DNA of 64,000 nt. Source: a virus. The DNA lies in the IMG/VR virus record IMGVR_UViG_3300042560_001229, positions 17,220-81,219 of that record; one strand, 5' to 3'. Positions 16,124 to 24,315 of the stretch are shown in pieces; position 1 is the stretch's first letter, and the number at the start of each line of letters is the position of its first letter. The position numbers were made by a program, and so were the translations under genes. Under the pieces are notes generated by a model. It saw only the letters and a list, made by a program, of their open reading frames with translations. It was not told the DNA's origin and searched no databases.

Positions 16124-16480
16124 ATGGCCAACGAAATTACGGTATCACTGCAATTCAACGTATCGAAGAACGGAGCCTCGGTAACGGCGTCACCTTCCAT
16201 CACGCAAACCATGTCTGGAAATCAGATGATTTCCAACGTGCAGGCGGTTGGCACATCCAACGAAGCCCTGTTGCTTGGCGACGTTGTGCCTACTGGCTGG
16301 ATGTTCGTCAAGAATCTGGACAGCACGAATTTTGTGGAAGTGTTCCTCGACAATGCCAATGCCGAGCTTGCGGCCAAGCTGCTGCCCGGTGAGTTCTGCC
16401 TGCTCAAGCCCGGTGCGGCCATCTACGCTCGTGCCGACACTGCCGGTTGTGATTGTCAGGTCATCGCCATTGAGTTGTAA
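16124..16480 (+). CDS. Probable virion protein, MANE family, copy 2
   Basis: 118 residues, MANEITVSLQFNVSKNG, paralogue of the protein at 4325 (shared PTGWMFVKNLDSTNF and LLPGEFCLLKPGAA). Beta-rich. Its own promoter-like leader and location among virion genes suggest a decoration protein made in quantity. Copies 11.8 kb apart point to an old duplication, with the first copy now near the early genes. Confidence 0.65.
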   Translation: MANEITVSLQFNVSKNGASVTASPSITQTMSGNQMISNVQAVGTSNEALLLGDVVPTGWMFVKNLDSTNFVEVFLDNANAELAAKLLPGEFCLLKPGAAIYARADTAGCDCQVIAIEL

Positions 16481-16485
16481 GCCGT

Positions 16486-16502
16486 TCTGCAACTGTTGCA
16501 AA
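16486..16502 (+). repeat. 17-bp element between genes
   Basis: TCTGCAACTGTTGCAAA, immediately followed by AATCCACC and the ATG at 16511. No TTGAC box between, so here the element occupies the ribosome-binding region. Confidence 0.75.
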
Positions 16503-16510
16503 AATCCACC

Positions 16511-16807
16511 ATGAACTTCGTTCAATGCAGATTCGTCGGTAAGCCCTCATGTGTGGGCAGGCATGGGATGCTGGAGTTCGGTGACGTGGTGACGCTCAGT
16601 GCGAAGGAGTTCCTGTCTGCCAAGCGCGGCCCGAGCGCGGACGATTGGGAGAGGCTGCGGGATGTTGACAAGCCACAGGCTCCCATTCGCGCTTCCGAGG
16701 CGGTGAAGGTCGTGGAGACGCAGCCCGACCCCGAAGTGCTGCACGAGAAGGCACCGGAGGTTGAGCTTCCGACCAAGGTGGAGACGCGCAGGAAGCACCG
16801 GAAGTAA
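16511..16807 (+). CDS. Hypothetical virion-region protein, 98 aa
   Basis: MNFVQCRFVGKPSCVGRHGMLEFGDVVTLSAKEF, a small beta-barrel-like start typical of phage head-completion orphans, then a disordered charged tail ending RRKHRK. Upstream is the 17-bp element and no Shine-Dalgarno. Confidence 0.55.
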   Translation: MNFVQCRFVGKPSCVGRHGMLEFGDVVTLSAKEFLSAKRGPSADDWERLRDVDKPQAPIRASEAVKVVETQPDPEVLHEKAPEVELPTKVETRRKHRK

Positions 16808-16813
16808 GCTGCC

Positions 16814-18277
16814 ATGCGACGGCTGATCGTCCGCAAAGCCCATCCCGGTGACGGGGCCAGCAGTGCCTACTACCAGACCGATGGGCCGATTCCCCGGATA
16901 GTGGTCGTTAAGGCGAACCCGAATCACGACCCTGCTACTGGCCGGTTCACGTCGGCTGGTGGAGGAGGCGGTGGTGGTGGTTCAGCGAATGAGCGGACTC
17001 GTGATCGTATTGAAGGGACACAGGCCGAAGCTGATCGTGAAGTAGCCAAGGCCGGTGCCGTGGTTAAACGGATTCGTGGCAAGCTGGATGCAGTGAAGGC
17101 ACGGCGAGACGCGCTGGACACTCCACCCTCTATCGTCAGTCAGCTTACGGCGGCGTTGAGCAGCGCCACTGCCAAGCGCAAGGCACTGGAAGCTGAGGGT
17201 GAGAAGATCAATGCGCGACTCGCCGCACTCAAGGCCCAGCTTGCCGCCTTGAAGAAATCCCTTGGTGATGATTTTGACCAGTTGCTTACGGATGCGATGG
17301 CATGGCGTATGGGGTGCGAGTCACTGGAGAGCTACTTGTCCGAACTGCTGACTACGAAGGCTCCAAGGCTGGTCGTTTTCAAAGCAGGGAACCCGAATCA
17401 CGACCCGGTTACTGGCCGTTTTACGTCTGCCGGTGGTGGCGGGTATCTCCACGCCACGACTCGCGGTGCGGACGGCAAGCTGACGATGAGCGACGGCTCT
17501 CCCCTACCTTCCCACATCGCTGCATTGAAGATTCCGCCGAAGTGGGCTGATGTCGAAGTGAACAAAGACCCGGCTGGTGGGTTGCTGGCACAGGGCAAGG
17601 ATGCCAAGGGCAGGGTGCAGAGTGTTTATGGTGAGAGCTTCATTGCGAAGAAGGCGGCGCAGAAGTTCGCCCGCAACACCGAACTGATGGCCAAGGAATC
17701 CAAGGTCGTTTCGCAGATTAACGACAATCTCAAGAGCAGTGATGCCAAGACGAGGGAGAATGCTGCCGCGATGAAGGTCATTCACTCCACCGGCATCCGA
17801 CCCGGCAGTGACAATGACACCGGGGCCAAGGTGCAGGCCTACGGAGCCACGACGCTGGAGGGCAGGCATGTCGTGGTCAACGGGGAGAAGGTCAGATTGA
17901 AGTTCACCGGCAAGAAAGGCGTGGCCTTGGACATCCCGGTGGATGACCCGGTTGCCGCCAAGATTCTGCGGGAGCGCAAGGAGGCAGCGGGCAAGAAGGG
18001 AAAGATTTTCCAAACCAACGATGGCTCCCTACGCGAGTATAGTCACACGCTCGGCGGTGGCAGTTTCAAGCCCAAGGATTTCCGCACGCTCAAGGGCACG
18101 AACGAGGCACTGGCGATGGTTGGCAAGATGAAGGCACCCAAAGGAGAGAGTGCCTACAAGAAAGCGGTCAAGGCGGTGGCCACTCACGTAGCCAATAAGC
18201 TGGGCAACACAGCGACCGTGGCGTTGCAGAGCTACATCAATCCCGTTGTGTTTTCGCATTGGAGGGAAGCAAAATGA
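16814..18277 (+). CDS. Topoisomerase IB with duplicated NHDP linker, 487 aa
   Basis: Relaxes DNA by a tyrosine-phosphate intermediate. The C-terminal ~260 residues carry the bacterial/poxvirus-type TopIB set: IPPKWADV, AQGKDAKGR, STGIRPG (R329), KFTGKKG (K367), KDFRT (R424) and LQSYINPVV with nucleophile Y474. Two copies of NPNHDP(A/V)TGRFTSAGGGG occur at about residues 36 and 195, flanking a coiled coil (~55-160). This NHDP-GRF linker is common in phage proteins packaged in or attached to heads, so virion packaging is inferred. The N-terminal 30 residues are basic. Between head genes, far from the replication cluster. Confidence 0.85.
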   Translation: MRRLIVRKAHPGDGASSAYYQTDGPIPRIVVVKANPNHDPATGRFTSAGGGGGGGGSANERTRDRIEGTQAEADREVAKAGAVVKRIRGKLDAVKARRDALDTPPSIVSQLTAALSSATAKRKALEAEGEKINARLAALKAQLAALKKSLGDDFDQLLTDAMAWRMGCESLESYLSELLTTKAPRLVVFKAGNPNHDPVTGRFTSAGGGGYLHATTRGADGKLTMSDGSPLPSHIAALKIPPKWADVEVNKDPAGGLLAQGKDAKGRVQSVYGESFIAKKAAQKFARNTELMAKESKVVSQINDNLKSSDAKTRENAAAMKVIHSTGIRPGSDNDTGAKVQAYGATTLEGRHVVVNGEKVRLKFTGKKGVALDIPVDDPVAAKILRERKEAAGKKGKIFQTNDGSLREYSHTLGGGSFKPKDFRTLKGTNEALAMVGKMKAPKGESAYKKAVKAVATHVANKLGNTATVALQSYINPVVFSHWREAK

Positions 18278-18438
18278 GCGAACCATTGTTACCGTCTGAC
18301 CCGCATTTCGGCTACGCGGACAAGCCGCTTCCAGACTGGCGTAATGAACTGGACGAACCCGACCCCGATGACGAGGAGTTGGAGGAGACGCCTGCCGATG
18401 TCATTCTGATTTTGGGTTTCGACCCGAAAGACCTTTAG
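18274..18438 (+). CDS. Hypothetical acidic protein, 54 aa
   Basis: MSEPLLPSDPHFGYADKPL followed by an acidic run (ELDEPDPDDEELEE). Starts in an ATGA overlap with the topoisomerase gene. No domain recognised. Confidence 0.5.
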   Translation: MSEPLLPSDPHFGYADKPLPDWRNELDEPDPDDEELEETPADVILILGFDPKDL

Positions 18439-18493
18439 TTTCTCGTTGACTTGCGACGGGGCGGTGGGAAAGATTCGGCAATAAACCGGAGCC

Positions 18494-19492
18494 ATGCCAA
18501 AACTACTCAAGCGCAACGCCAACAGACCGACGCATCTCCCTACTCCGGTTCTGGAGCCGCACGCACACTACAAGAACGTGTGTCCTGTGTGTCTCGTGAC
18601 CAGCCAGTGCCGCTGCACATCCTCGTATAAGCGTATGAGCACCCACGTCTGCGCGACGTGCGTGAAGGAGATTGGCAGTCGTCCGGTGGACTTGTCCCTC
18701 CTGCCTCAGCCGCAGAAATCCGCCCACGCCCTCATGGGTAAGATGGTGACGTTTGAAGTGGATGGTGTTCGCATCGTGGGCCGCGTGGAGAAGCAAGTCA
18801 GTGCCGACAACTTTTCGATGAAGCTGGCCATGCCCGATGTGGATGGGATGCTGATTCTCACGGACAGCGAAATCGTCCATCCCGTCTCCGGTCTGGAGGA
18901 GGTAAGTGCCGTGGCCAACGCCAAGAAGATGCGCGTGTTCGAGGACACCGTGCCGTTTGAAATCGAACGCGGGAAGATGCAGACCATTCGTGATTCGGAC
19001 AAGGCGATCATGGATTATCAGGACGTGGTGATTGCCGGGTTCGCCTCCACGTTCAAGTCGGTGACGCCCGCTGATCGTGACGGGGACTACGTTCTGGAGA
19101 AGGCGTTCGACAAAACACTCATGGAGTTCCGCAAGAACCCGGTGATGCTCATTGACCATCAGAATCGGGTGGACTCGCTGGTGGGTTCCTACTCGAAGAT
19201 TGGCACGTCCGAGAGTGGCCTCGCGGTAGAGGGCCGGTTGAGCAACGCACCGGAGGTTCGCCGCGTGCGCTTCCTCGTAGCCGAGGGCCACTTGAAGGCG
19301 TTCAGCATCGGCGGCTTCTTCCTCTACGAGTCAGACGGCAAGGGCATCGGTGAAGTGAAGCTCTACGAGATTTCGCTCATCCCGATTCCGGCCAACCCCG
19401 ATTCCCTTTTCCACACGCGCTCGCTTGGCATGGGTGATGTCGTGAAGTGCTGGAACAACCACCGCAAGCATCTGCGGGCTTGGATTCGCTAA
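18494..19492 (+). CDS. Prohead protease, HK97 family, 332 aa
   Basis: Serine protease that cleaves scaffold and capsid protein during head maturation. Catalytic H222 in VMLIDHQ and S271 in LKAFSIGGF, with the closing EISLIPIPANPDSL. The protease domain occupies ~165-320. Residues 1-65 carry a possible zinc-binding cluster (CPVCLVTSQCRC ... HVCATC), followed by a strand-rich region (~80-140), both extra to the usual ~200-residue enzyme. Confidence 0.88.
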   Translation: MPKLLKRNANRPTHLPTPVLEPHAHYKNVCPVCLVTSQCRCTSSYKRMSTHVCATCVKEIGSRPVDLSLLPQPQKSAHALMGKMVTFEVDGVRIVGRVEKQVSADNFSMKLAMPDVDGMLILTDSEIVHPVSGLEEVSAVANAKKMRVFEDTVPFEIERGKMQTIRDSDKAIMDYQDVVIAGFASTFKSVTPADRDGDYVLEKAFDKTLMEFRKNPVMLIDHQNRVDSLVGSYSKIGTSESGLAVEGRLSNAPEVRRVRFLVAEGHLKAFSIGGFFLYESDGKGIGEVKLYEISLIPIPANPDSLFHTRSLGMGDVVKCWNNHRKHLRAWIR

Positions 19493-19498
19493 CGTCCT

Positions 19499-20317
19499 AT
19501 GGCCGAAGTCGTTTTTAACCGCGTTGATTTTCATGTGCTGGTGTCGGAGAAACCGACATCGGCCCTTCGTATCAGCTACACGAATAACAACCCCGCGCCC
19601 ATGCCGGTGCTGGTGCAGGGTGACAAGGTGAGCGTGCGGGTGTTCCCTTACGTGCTGACTTCCGCTGGGGCGTTGGAGACATGCAATTTCGCCACCGGCT
19701 CGGTGGTGACTATCGGGGCGCTCGCCGCCAGTCCGATTGGCACTGATGAGTTGTTTGACAGCGGGACGTTTGCGATTGGGACGCCGGGTGCCGATGGGTT
19801 GCAGTTCTACGAAGCCACGGTGGGCATGAATACGGTGCCGATTGATACGCTGCTCGCCGGGGAGACGGAGGCGGAAATTCTGGTGAACATCCAAGTGGAG
19901 GATTTGGCTGGGGTGGCGGCTACGAAGCGCAAGACCATTGCCTACTTCGCGGCGACGTTGAAGGCGGATGTGCTATCCGAGGCCAGTGACCCCACACTCA
20001 GCACGGTGACGAAGTGGCCTGCGACGTTCTCAGTCATTTCTGCCAACGGCACGACGATGGTGGCAGGAGGGCGCTACGCACTGGACACCACTGCCGGTGC
20101 GCTGAGTATCACACTCCCTACTTCTCCGGCGATAGGGGCGACGATTGAATTGTTTGACGCGCAGGGGACATGGGGCACGAACAATGGCACGCTGATTCGC
20201 GGGGTGACTTCGCTGGAGGATATTGAAGACACTGCGGCGAGCCTGACCTTGAATGTCTCCGGTGCCCGCCTCATCCTCGAATACGTGAGCGGCGCAAAAG
20301 GCTGGAGGGTGAACTAA
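19499..20317 (+). CDS. Virion appendage protein, 272 aa
   Basis: Beta-rich. The last ~90 residues (GGRYALDTTAGALSITLPTSPAIGATIELFD ... ILEYVSGAKGWRVN) match the small jelly-roll ending common on phage tail fibres and appendages. The first ~170 residues look like two Ig-like sandwiches. Located between protease and other appendage genes. Confidence 0.65.
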   Translation: MAEVVFNRVDFHVLVSEKPTSALRISYTNNNPAPMPVLVQGDKVSVRVFPYVLTSAGALETCNFATGSVVTIGALAASPIGTDELFDSGTFAIGTPGADGLQFYEATVGMNTVPIDTLLAGETEAEILVNIQVEDLAGVAATKRKTIAYFAATLKADVLSEASDPTLSTVTKWPATFSVISANGTTMVAGGRYALDTTAGALSITLPTSPAIGATIELFDAQGTWGTNNGTLIRGVTSLEDIEDTAASLTLNVSGARLILEYVSGAKGWRVN

Positions 20318-20322
20318 ACTTT

Positions 20323-21666
20323 ATGGCTCTACTATCCGACCTTTTAGCGACTCAGCAGAGTAACGCTCTGAAAGTTAATACCGTGGACGTTGTGGACAGC
20401 ACGGCGCGTCTTGAGTTGACCACGGCAACCGTTCGCGCCGGAGATTTCGTCCGTGAAGTTGGCCGCGCTGAAATCGCTAAACTAACGTGCCTCGGGAGCA
20501 CTTACACAGCGGGAGTCGCGGAAACCACGGAAATCACCTGTAACGGACAGGGAAGCCCCACGCTGGCAGGCACTTGCTTCTACCTCAGCACGCCGACGGA
20601 AGTTGTGTATGTCTGGTTCAGCGTTAACGGCGACGGCTCGGACCCTGGGGCGGCTGATCGCGGCATTGAAGTTCAAATCGGAATGTCGGAAACCGCGAAC
20701 GGTGTCGCGGCGGCTGTGCAAGCAGCCGTTGACTTGGATGCCGCGTTTTCCGCAACGGTGTCCGGCAATGTCGTCACAGTGGTCAACGCCGTCGCTGGTC
20801 TGACCCTGTTTGGCAGCATGGACGAAGATACAGGCTTCACAATTACCAATCCAGTGATCGGCGCGGACGCCACGCACACTCTGCAAGACAAGTTGCTCAC
20901 CCTCCGTAACGGCGCGGGAACGGGCATTTCAGTAGGTTTTTCGCTCGCGGGCAATGTCGGCAACATCGCCGTAACGCTGCCCCCGTCCACGCAGACCGCC
21001 GCACAGATCGCCGCGCTCACGCAAGCCGCGATTCACGCGCACGCAGACTTCAACGCCGTTCAAGGAACCGGGGGAGCAACGGCGGAAGTCACCGTTACGA
21101 ACGCCGCCCCCGGAATGACTGCGAACGCAAGCGCGGGAGACACAGGCTTCACAGTAACTACGCTCACGGAAGGCGTATCTGTTGGCCCCATATCTGTTCT
21201 GGTGGATGAAGCTCTGATTGCCAGCGAGACTGGATGGCGTAGCGATCTTCCTCAGTGTTTGGCGTGGATTCGTCATGCAACGTCCAACCAAACCATCGCG
21301 GCCAGTGTAGCGTCTAAGATATTATTCGGCGCTGGAGAACAGCTTGGTTGTCCTCACTACGATTCGGTTGAGAGTTGTTTCACCGTGCCCCGGACAGGGA
21401 AGTATCGTGTTACCCTCTACGCCAACACCGGGAATGCGACCGCCTCCAGAACAGACCTTCGCGTTTATGTGAACGATGCCCGCGCAACCGACAACGAGTG
21501 GCGCATTGAAAGACCCGCCAGAGCAAATGACGTGATGATCGGCGGTTCCATCGTTTGTCAATTCACTGCTGGCGACAGGCTGACTTTTTTCGTATGGCCG
21601 GAATCGGGGACGTTGACTCTTTATTCAGGAGTGAAGACTTACGCGCTTATTGAAAGACTGCTATGA
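20323..21666 (+). CDS. Appendage protein with C1q-like end, 447 aa
   Basis: Two copies (about 55-185 and 190-290) of the beta-sandwich repeat also found in the 8554 protein (GIEVQIGMSETANGVAAAVQAAV, then GNVVTVVNA; second copy GAGTGISVGFSLAG, AQIAALTQAAI, AEVTVTNA). The C-terminal ~130 residues (FTVPRTGKYRVTLYA ... FTAGDRLTFFVWPESGTLTLYSG) fit a C1q/TNF-like jelly roll, typical of trimeric receptor-binding tips. Codon use is less G-rich than the neighbours, suggesting recent acquisition. Likely receptor-binding or decoration. Confidence 0.65.
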   Translation: MALLSDLLATQQSNALKVNTVDVVDSTARLELTTATVRAGDFVREVGRAEIAKLTCLGSTYTAGVAETTEITCNGQGSPTLAGTCFYLSTPTEVVYVWFSVNGDGSDPGAADRGIEVQIGMSETANGVAAAVQAAVDLDAAFSATVSGNVVTVVNAVAGLTLFGSMDEDTGFTITNPVIGADATHTLQDKLLTLRNGAGTGISVGFSLAGNVGNIAVTLPPSTQTAAQIAALTQAAIHAHADFNAVQGTGGATAEVTVTNAAPGMTANASAGDTGFTVTTLTEGVSVGPISVLVDEALIASETGWRSDLPQCLAWIRHATSNQTIAASVASKILFGAGEQLGCPHYDSVESCFTVPRTGKYRVTLYANTGNATASRTDLRVYVNDARATDNEWRIERPARANDVMIGGSIVCQFTAGDRLTFFVWPESGTLTLYSGVKTYALIERLL

Positions 21667-22109
21667 TTCAACGTCGCACTTCCGCATTACCCTCGCCGCC
21701 AATGACTGATATTGCTGTCAGGCTGTCGGTGCTTTTCCCCGGCATTGATTTAGTGACTGACGTGGAAATCCGCGACGACGGCAGCGGGCCGCGCATCGCC
21801 GCGTGGCACCGCCCTGAACCTAAGCCGACTCCGGCAGAACTCGCTGCCGTGGTAGTCCCGCCGCCTGTGCTTGCGCTGACCGCTCGGCAGGCGAGACTCT
21901 GGTTGCTCTCTGCCGGATTGGATGACGCGGCGATTCGGGCGCAAATTGACGCCATTCCAGACAGCAATCAGCGCGCTGCCGCACTTGTGGAATGGGAGTA
22001 TTCCGTGACCATTCACAGCAATCACCCGCTTGTCTTGCTGATTGCCAGCGGTCTTGGTTTAAGTGACGTGCAGCTTCGAGCGGCATTCATCAACGGAGCG
22101 AGTCTGTAA
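21663..22109 (+). CDS. XkdW-like protein next to appendage gene, 148 aa
   Basis: Contains SVLFPGIDLVTDVEI, IAAWHRPEPKPTPAEL and an acidic to helical second half (RQARLWLLSAGLDDAAIRAQIDAI). This layout matches small proteins that follow tail-fibre genes (XkdW or fibre-assembly type). Probably a chaperone for the appendage at 20323. A start at 21702 (MTDIAVRL) is possible. Confidence 0.5.
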   Translation: MIQRRTSALPSPPMTDIAVRLSVLFPGIDLVTDVEIRDDGSGPRIAAWHRPEPKPTPAELAAVVVPPPVLALTARQARLWLLSAGLDDAAIRAQIDAIPDSNQRAAALVEWEYSVTIHSNHPLVLLIASGLGLSDVQLRAAFINGASL

Positions 22110-22121
22110 CGATCAACTAAG

Positions 22122-22733
22122 GTGCGTTCCGCCTTCCTAATCCCATCTCGATTTCTTCCGCCGCCGCCCCTATTGAACTGCCTGTGGAGGGCGAGGATTT
22201 TCTTCGGCGGGCTGCTGTGGCTGATCGGGATGCCGAATCGCGGCTACTGGTTTTGGGACTTGCGAACCAAGGAACTTTGCTGGTGTGCGAACATGGAATC
22301 CGTCTATGGCGTCCCGCACGACCCGAAGGGCTACACGATAGGGGAGTATGACAGCCTGTTCGCCAGCGCACTTTGGGATGACCGAACCCGCTCCTATGTG
22401 AACTACGCGGTGGAGTTGGCGAAGCAAAGCCGCTCGGTATTTACCCATGATTTCCGCGTGCGCGACCAGACAACCAACGAGTTGAAGATCGTGCATGGTC
22501 GGGGCCAGTGGATTTACGAAAATGGCAAGCCTGTGGGCATGTTCGGCTACAACAGCGTCTATCGGCTCAACTCGAAGGACAAAGCCTTTGTTGACTCCGC
22601 GCTGGCCATTGAGGAGTTGCAGCACGCCGCCTCGAATCCGAACTGCCCTACCCCCGACACGATAAGCATTGCCTGTGGCTTGATGTCTATGGCACAGTGC
22701 TTTCACTCCCTAACTCACCATGTCCGAGGATGA
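22122..22733 (+). CDS. PAS-domain protein, 203 aa
   Basis: Residues ~40-150 read as a PAS fold of the PAS_3 type: YWFWDLRTKELCWCANMESVYGV, a helix with LFASALWDDRTRSYVNYAVELA, FTHDFRVRDQTTNELKIVHGRGQWIYENGKPVGMFGYN. No kinase, cyclase or DNA-binding domain is attached. The GTG start at 22122 gives a hydrophobic N-terminus; ATG 22230 would give the PAS domain alone. Rare in phages; ligand and partner unknown. Could sense or sequester a small molecule, or bind a host sensor kinase. Confidence 0.65.
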   Translation: MRSAFLIPSRFLPPPPLLNCLWRARIFFGGLLWLIGMPNRGYWFWDLRTKELCWCANMESVYGVPHDPKGYTIGEYDSLFASALWDDRTRSYVNYAVELAKQSRSVFTHDFRVRDQTTNELKIVHGRGQWIYENGKPVGMFGYNSVYRLNSKDKAFVDSALAIEELQHAASNPNCPTPDTISIACGLMSMAQCFHSLTHHVRG

Positions 22734-23034
22734 GGCACTCAAAACAGGATTAGCGGCACTGGCCGAACTGACCAAGGAACTGCGCGAGCAGAAACTCAAA
22801 GAGTCGGGGATACCGCCGTGGGTTTCGGTGCTGGTAACTATCATGGTTCCGACGATTGGGCTGATCTTGTGGTTCGGGAAGCTGGACTCGCGGATGCAGA
22901 ATTTAGATCAGGCCAGCACGACTGCTCACAGGCGACTGGATGCCAGTGATCTCGTCATCAGAGAAAATGCCTCCAAGACCTCCCGCAGGTTGCGCGTGAT
23001 TGAAAGAAAGCTGGACTTGCCGGATGGGGAATGA
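22720..23034 (+). CDS. Membrane-anchored coiled coil, 104 aa
   Basis: Helix (residues 1-30), a single membrane span (PWVSVLVTIMVPTIGLILWF, ~33-52), then a coiled coil with heptad pattern (LDSRMQNLDQASTTAHRRLDAS). Sits at the start of the lysis block and may be an accessory holin or antiholin or spanin partner; the layout resembles phage holin class with coiled tail. Confidence 0.55.
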   Translation: MSEDEALKTGLAALAELTKELREQKLKESGIPPWVSVLVTIMVPTIGLILWFGKLDSRMQNLDQASTTAHRRLDASDLVIRENASKTSRRLRVIERKLDLPDGE

Positions 23035-23046
23035 AACTGTTGCAAA
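23030..23046 (+). repeat. 17-bp element between lysis genes
   Basis: AATGAAACTGTTGCAAA, overlapping the stop of the upstream gene and ending 2 nt before the ATG at 23048. Confidence 0.72.
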
Positions 23047-23047
23047 C

Positions 23048-23776
23048 ATGAGCCAGCGCACACGCAAGATAATCGCGCAGGTAGGCTTCGTCCTCCTATC
23101 CCTCGTCCTCATTTCCCTGTGCCTGATTTTCAGCGGATGCACCAGCAGGCCCGATAACCGCAAGTTGCTGGAGAAGCAGGCGGAAGTGACTCAGAATGTC
23201 GCCAAGGCCAAGGCTCATTTTGCAGCGGCGAGTGTGAAGCTGCGAGAGGCCAAAAAGAGCAACGCCAAGGCTGCGGAAAAGCAGGTGGAGGCGTTGCGCT
23301 GGATGACTCTGATCGTGCCTGCGGTGGAGCAACTGGCATTGAAGGTTCCTGATGACTTGAAGCCCGAAGTGGAGGCGCTGCGGCTCAAGGTGGAAAGTCT
23401 CAGTGCCGAGATTACAGCGGCGGTAGGAGCGACGGCGGAAACGAAGGTGGCCGTGGATGAAGCTGACAAGGAGCAGGACAGTGGTTTGGCGAGAATCGTA
23501 TCCGTGGAGGCTGCGATCAAGGAGATGAACGAGAAGTGGGGGCCGGAATACTTTGCCGAAGTGAATGCAATGGCAGAGGACAGGGATAGCCTGCGGAGTC
23601 GGCTGAACAAGGTGCTCGGCATCGTGGGTTTCCTTCTTGGTGGAGCCGCTTTTCTTGCATCCACCCGATTTACAAAAGTTGGCGTGCCTGCGACATGGGG
23701 CATTCCGGTAGGAGCCTTTGCCTTCGTCTATGCCGCGACGTTTTTCCTTGGCAGATGGGGGAAACTGTTCCAGTAG
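23048..23776 (+). CDS. Lipoprotein with C-terminal spans, u-spanin candidate
   Basis: 242 residues. Signal FVLLSLVLISLCLIFSGC ends in a lipobox (C31), a long periplasmic coiled coil (~40-190, KAKAHFAAASVKLREAKKSNAK...), then two hydrophobic segments (~187-203 and ~214-232). A lipid anchor at one end and membrane spans at the other is the plan of a unimolecular spanin, which joins inner and outer membrane and fuses them at lysis. Two spans rather than one is unusual. The start is set by the 17-bp element and hydrophobic signal. Confidence 0.6.
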   Translation: MSQRTRKIIAQVGFVLLSLVLISLCLIFSGCTSRPDNRKLLEKQAEVTQNVAKAKAHFAAASVKLREAKKSNAKAAEKQVEALRWMTLIVPAVEQLALKVPDDLKPEVEALRLKVESLSAEITAAVGATAETKVAVDEADKEQDSGLARIVSVEAAIKEMNEKWGPEYFAEVNAMAEDRDSLRSRLNKVLGIVGFLLGGAAFLASTRFTKVGVPATWGIPVGAFAFVYAATFFLGRWGKLFQ

Positions 23777-23796
23777 TGACCGCGAAACACTGACCT

Positions 23797-23943
23797 ATGA
23801 AACCCATCCTGCTACTCATCGCCGCCGTCCTTTGCATCGGTTGCGCCGCAAAGCGCGAACACTGGACGCAACGCCCGCCGACCGGCCCAGCGACGGAGCG
23901 CACGGTGGACGAGAAAGGCAACCCTTCTTTCGGAACCAAGTAA
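23797..23943 (+). CDS. Small lipoprotein, o-spanin-like, 48 aa
   Basis: MKPILLLIAAVLCIGCAAKREHW: a lipoprotein signal with lipobox LCIGC, then a short Pro/Thr-rich tail. Size and place fit an outer-membrane spanin subunit or entry-exclusion lipoprotein. Together with the 23048 lipoprotein it gives two candidate outer-membrane lysis factors. Confidence 0.55.
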   Translation: MKPILLLIAAVLCIGCAAKREHWTQRPPTGPATERTVDEKGNPSFGTK

Positions 23944-23958
23944 CCAGAAAACCAACCC

Positions 23959-24315
23959 ATGAAAAAACTCATCAATCGTTTCGGACTTCCCGGAGTCCTC
24001 TTTACTGCCTGCATCGGCCTGTGGCTTCTGACCAGCATCTTCGCGGAGGACTTTCAAGCCAGCGTCGGCCCCGGCTTCCTCGCCCGCATCCCGACCAAGT
24101 TGGCGGTGCTGGCGGTCATTCTGGCATCGCTGAGGTTGGTCATTAAGTTCGCCTTCCCTTCCATTTATAGGTTCACGGATACGGAGGGCGGCAAGGTCGT
24201 TTCTGAGTTTGCGACTGCATGGCGTTCCCTCGAATCGAAACACAAAGTATGGATAAGCGTCATCACCTACCTCATCGCCTTGCTTGCACTCTCGCAGGCA
24301 TTTCTCTCCTCTTAG
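23959..24315 (+). CDS. Holin, three membrane spans, 118 aa
   Basis: Spans at about 9-28 (GLPGVLFTACIGLWLLTSIF), 46-64 (KLAVLAVILASLRLVIKFAF) and 96-115 (VWISVITYLIALLALSQAFL). Charged ends and a small size match class I holins. It makes lesions that release the endolysin. The endolysin starts inside this gene. Confidence 0.7.
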   Translation: MKKLINRFGLPGVLFTACIGLWLLTSIFAEDFQASVGPGFLARIPTKLAVLAVILASLRLVIKFAFPSIYRFTDTEGGKVVSEFATAWRSLESKHKVWISVITYLIALLALSQAFLSS

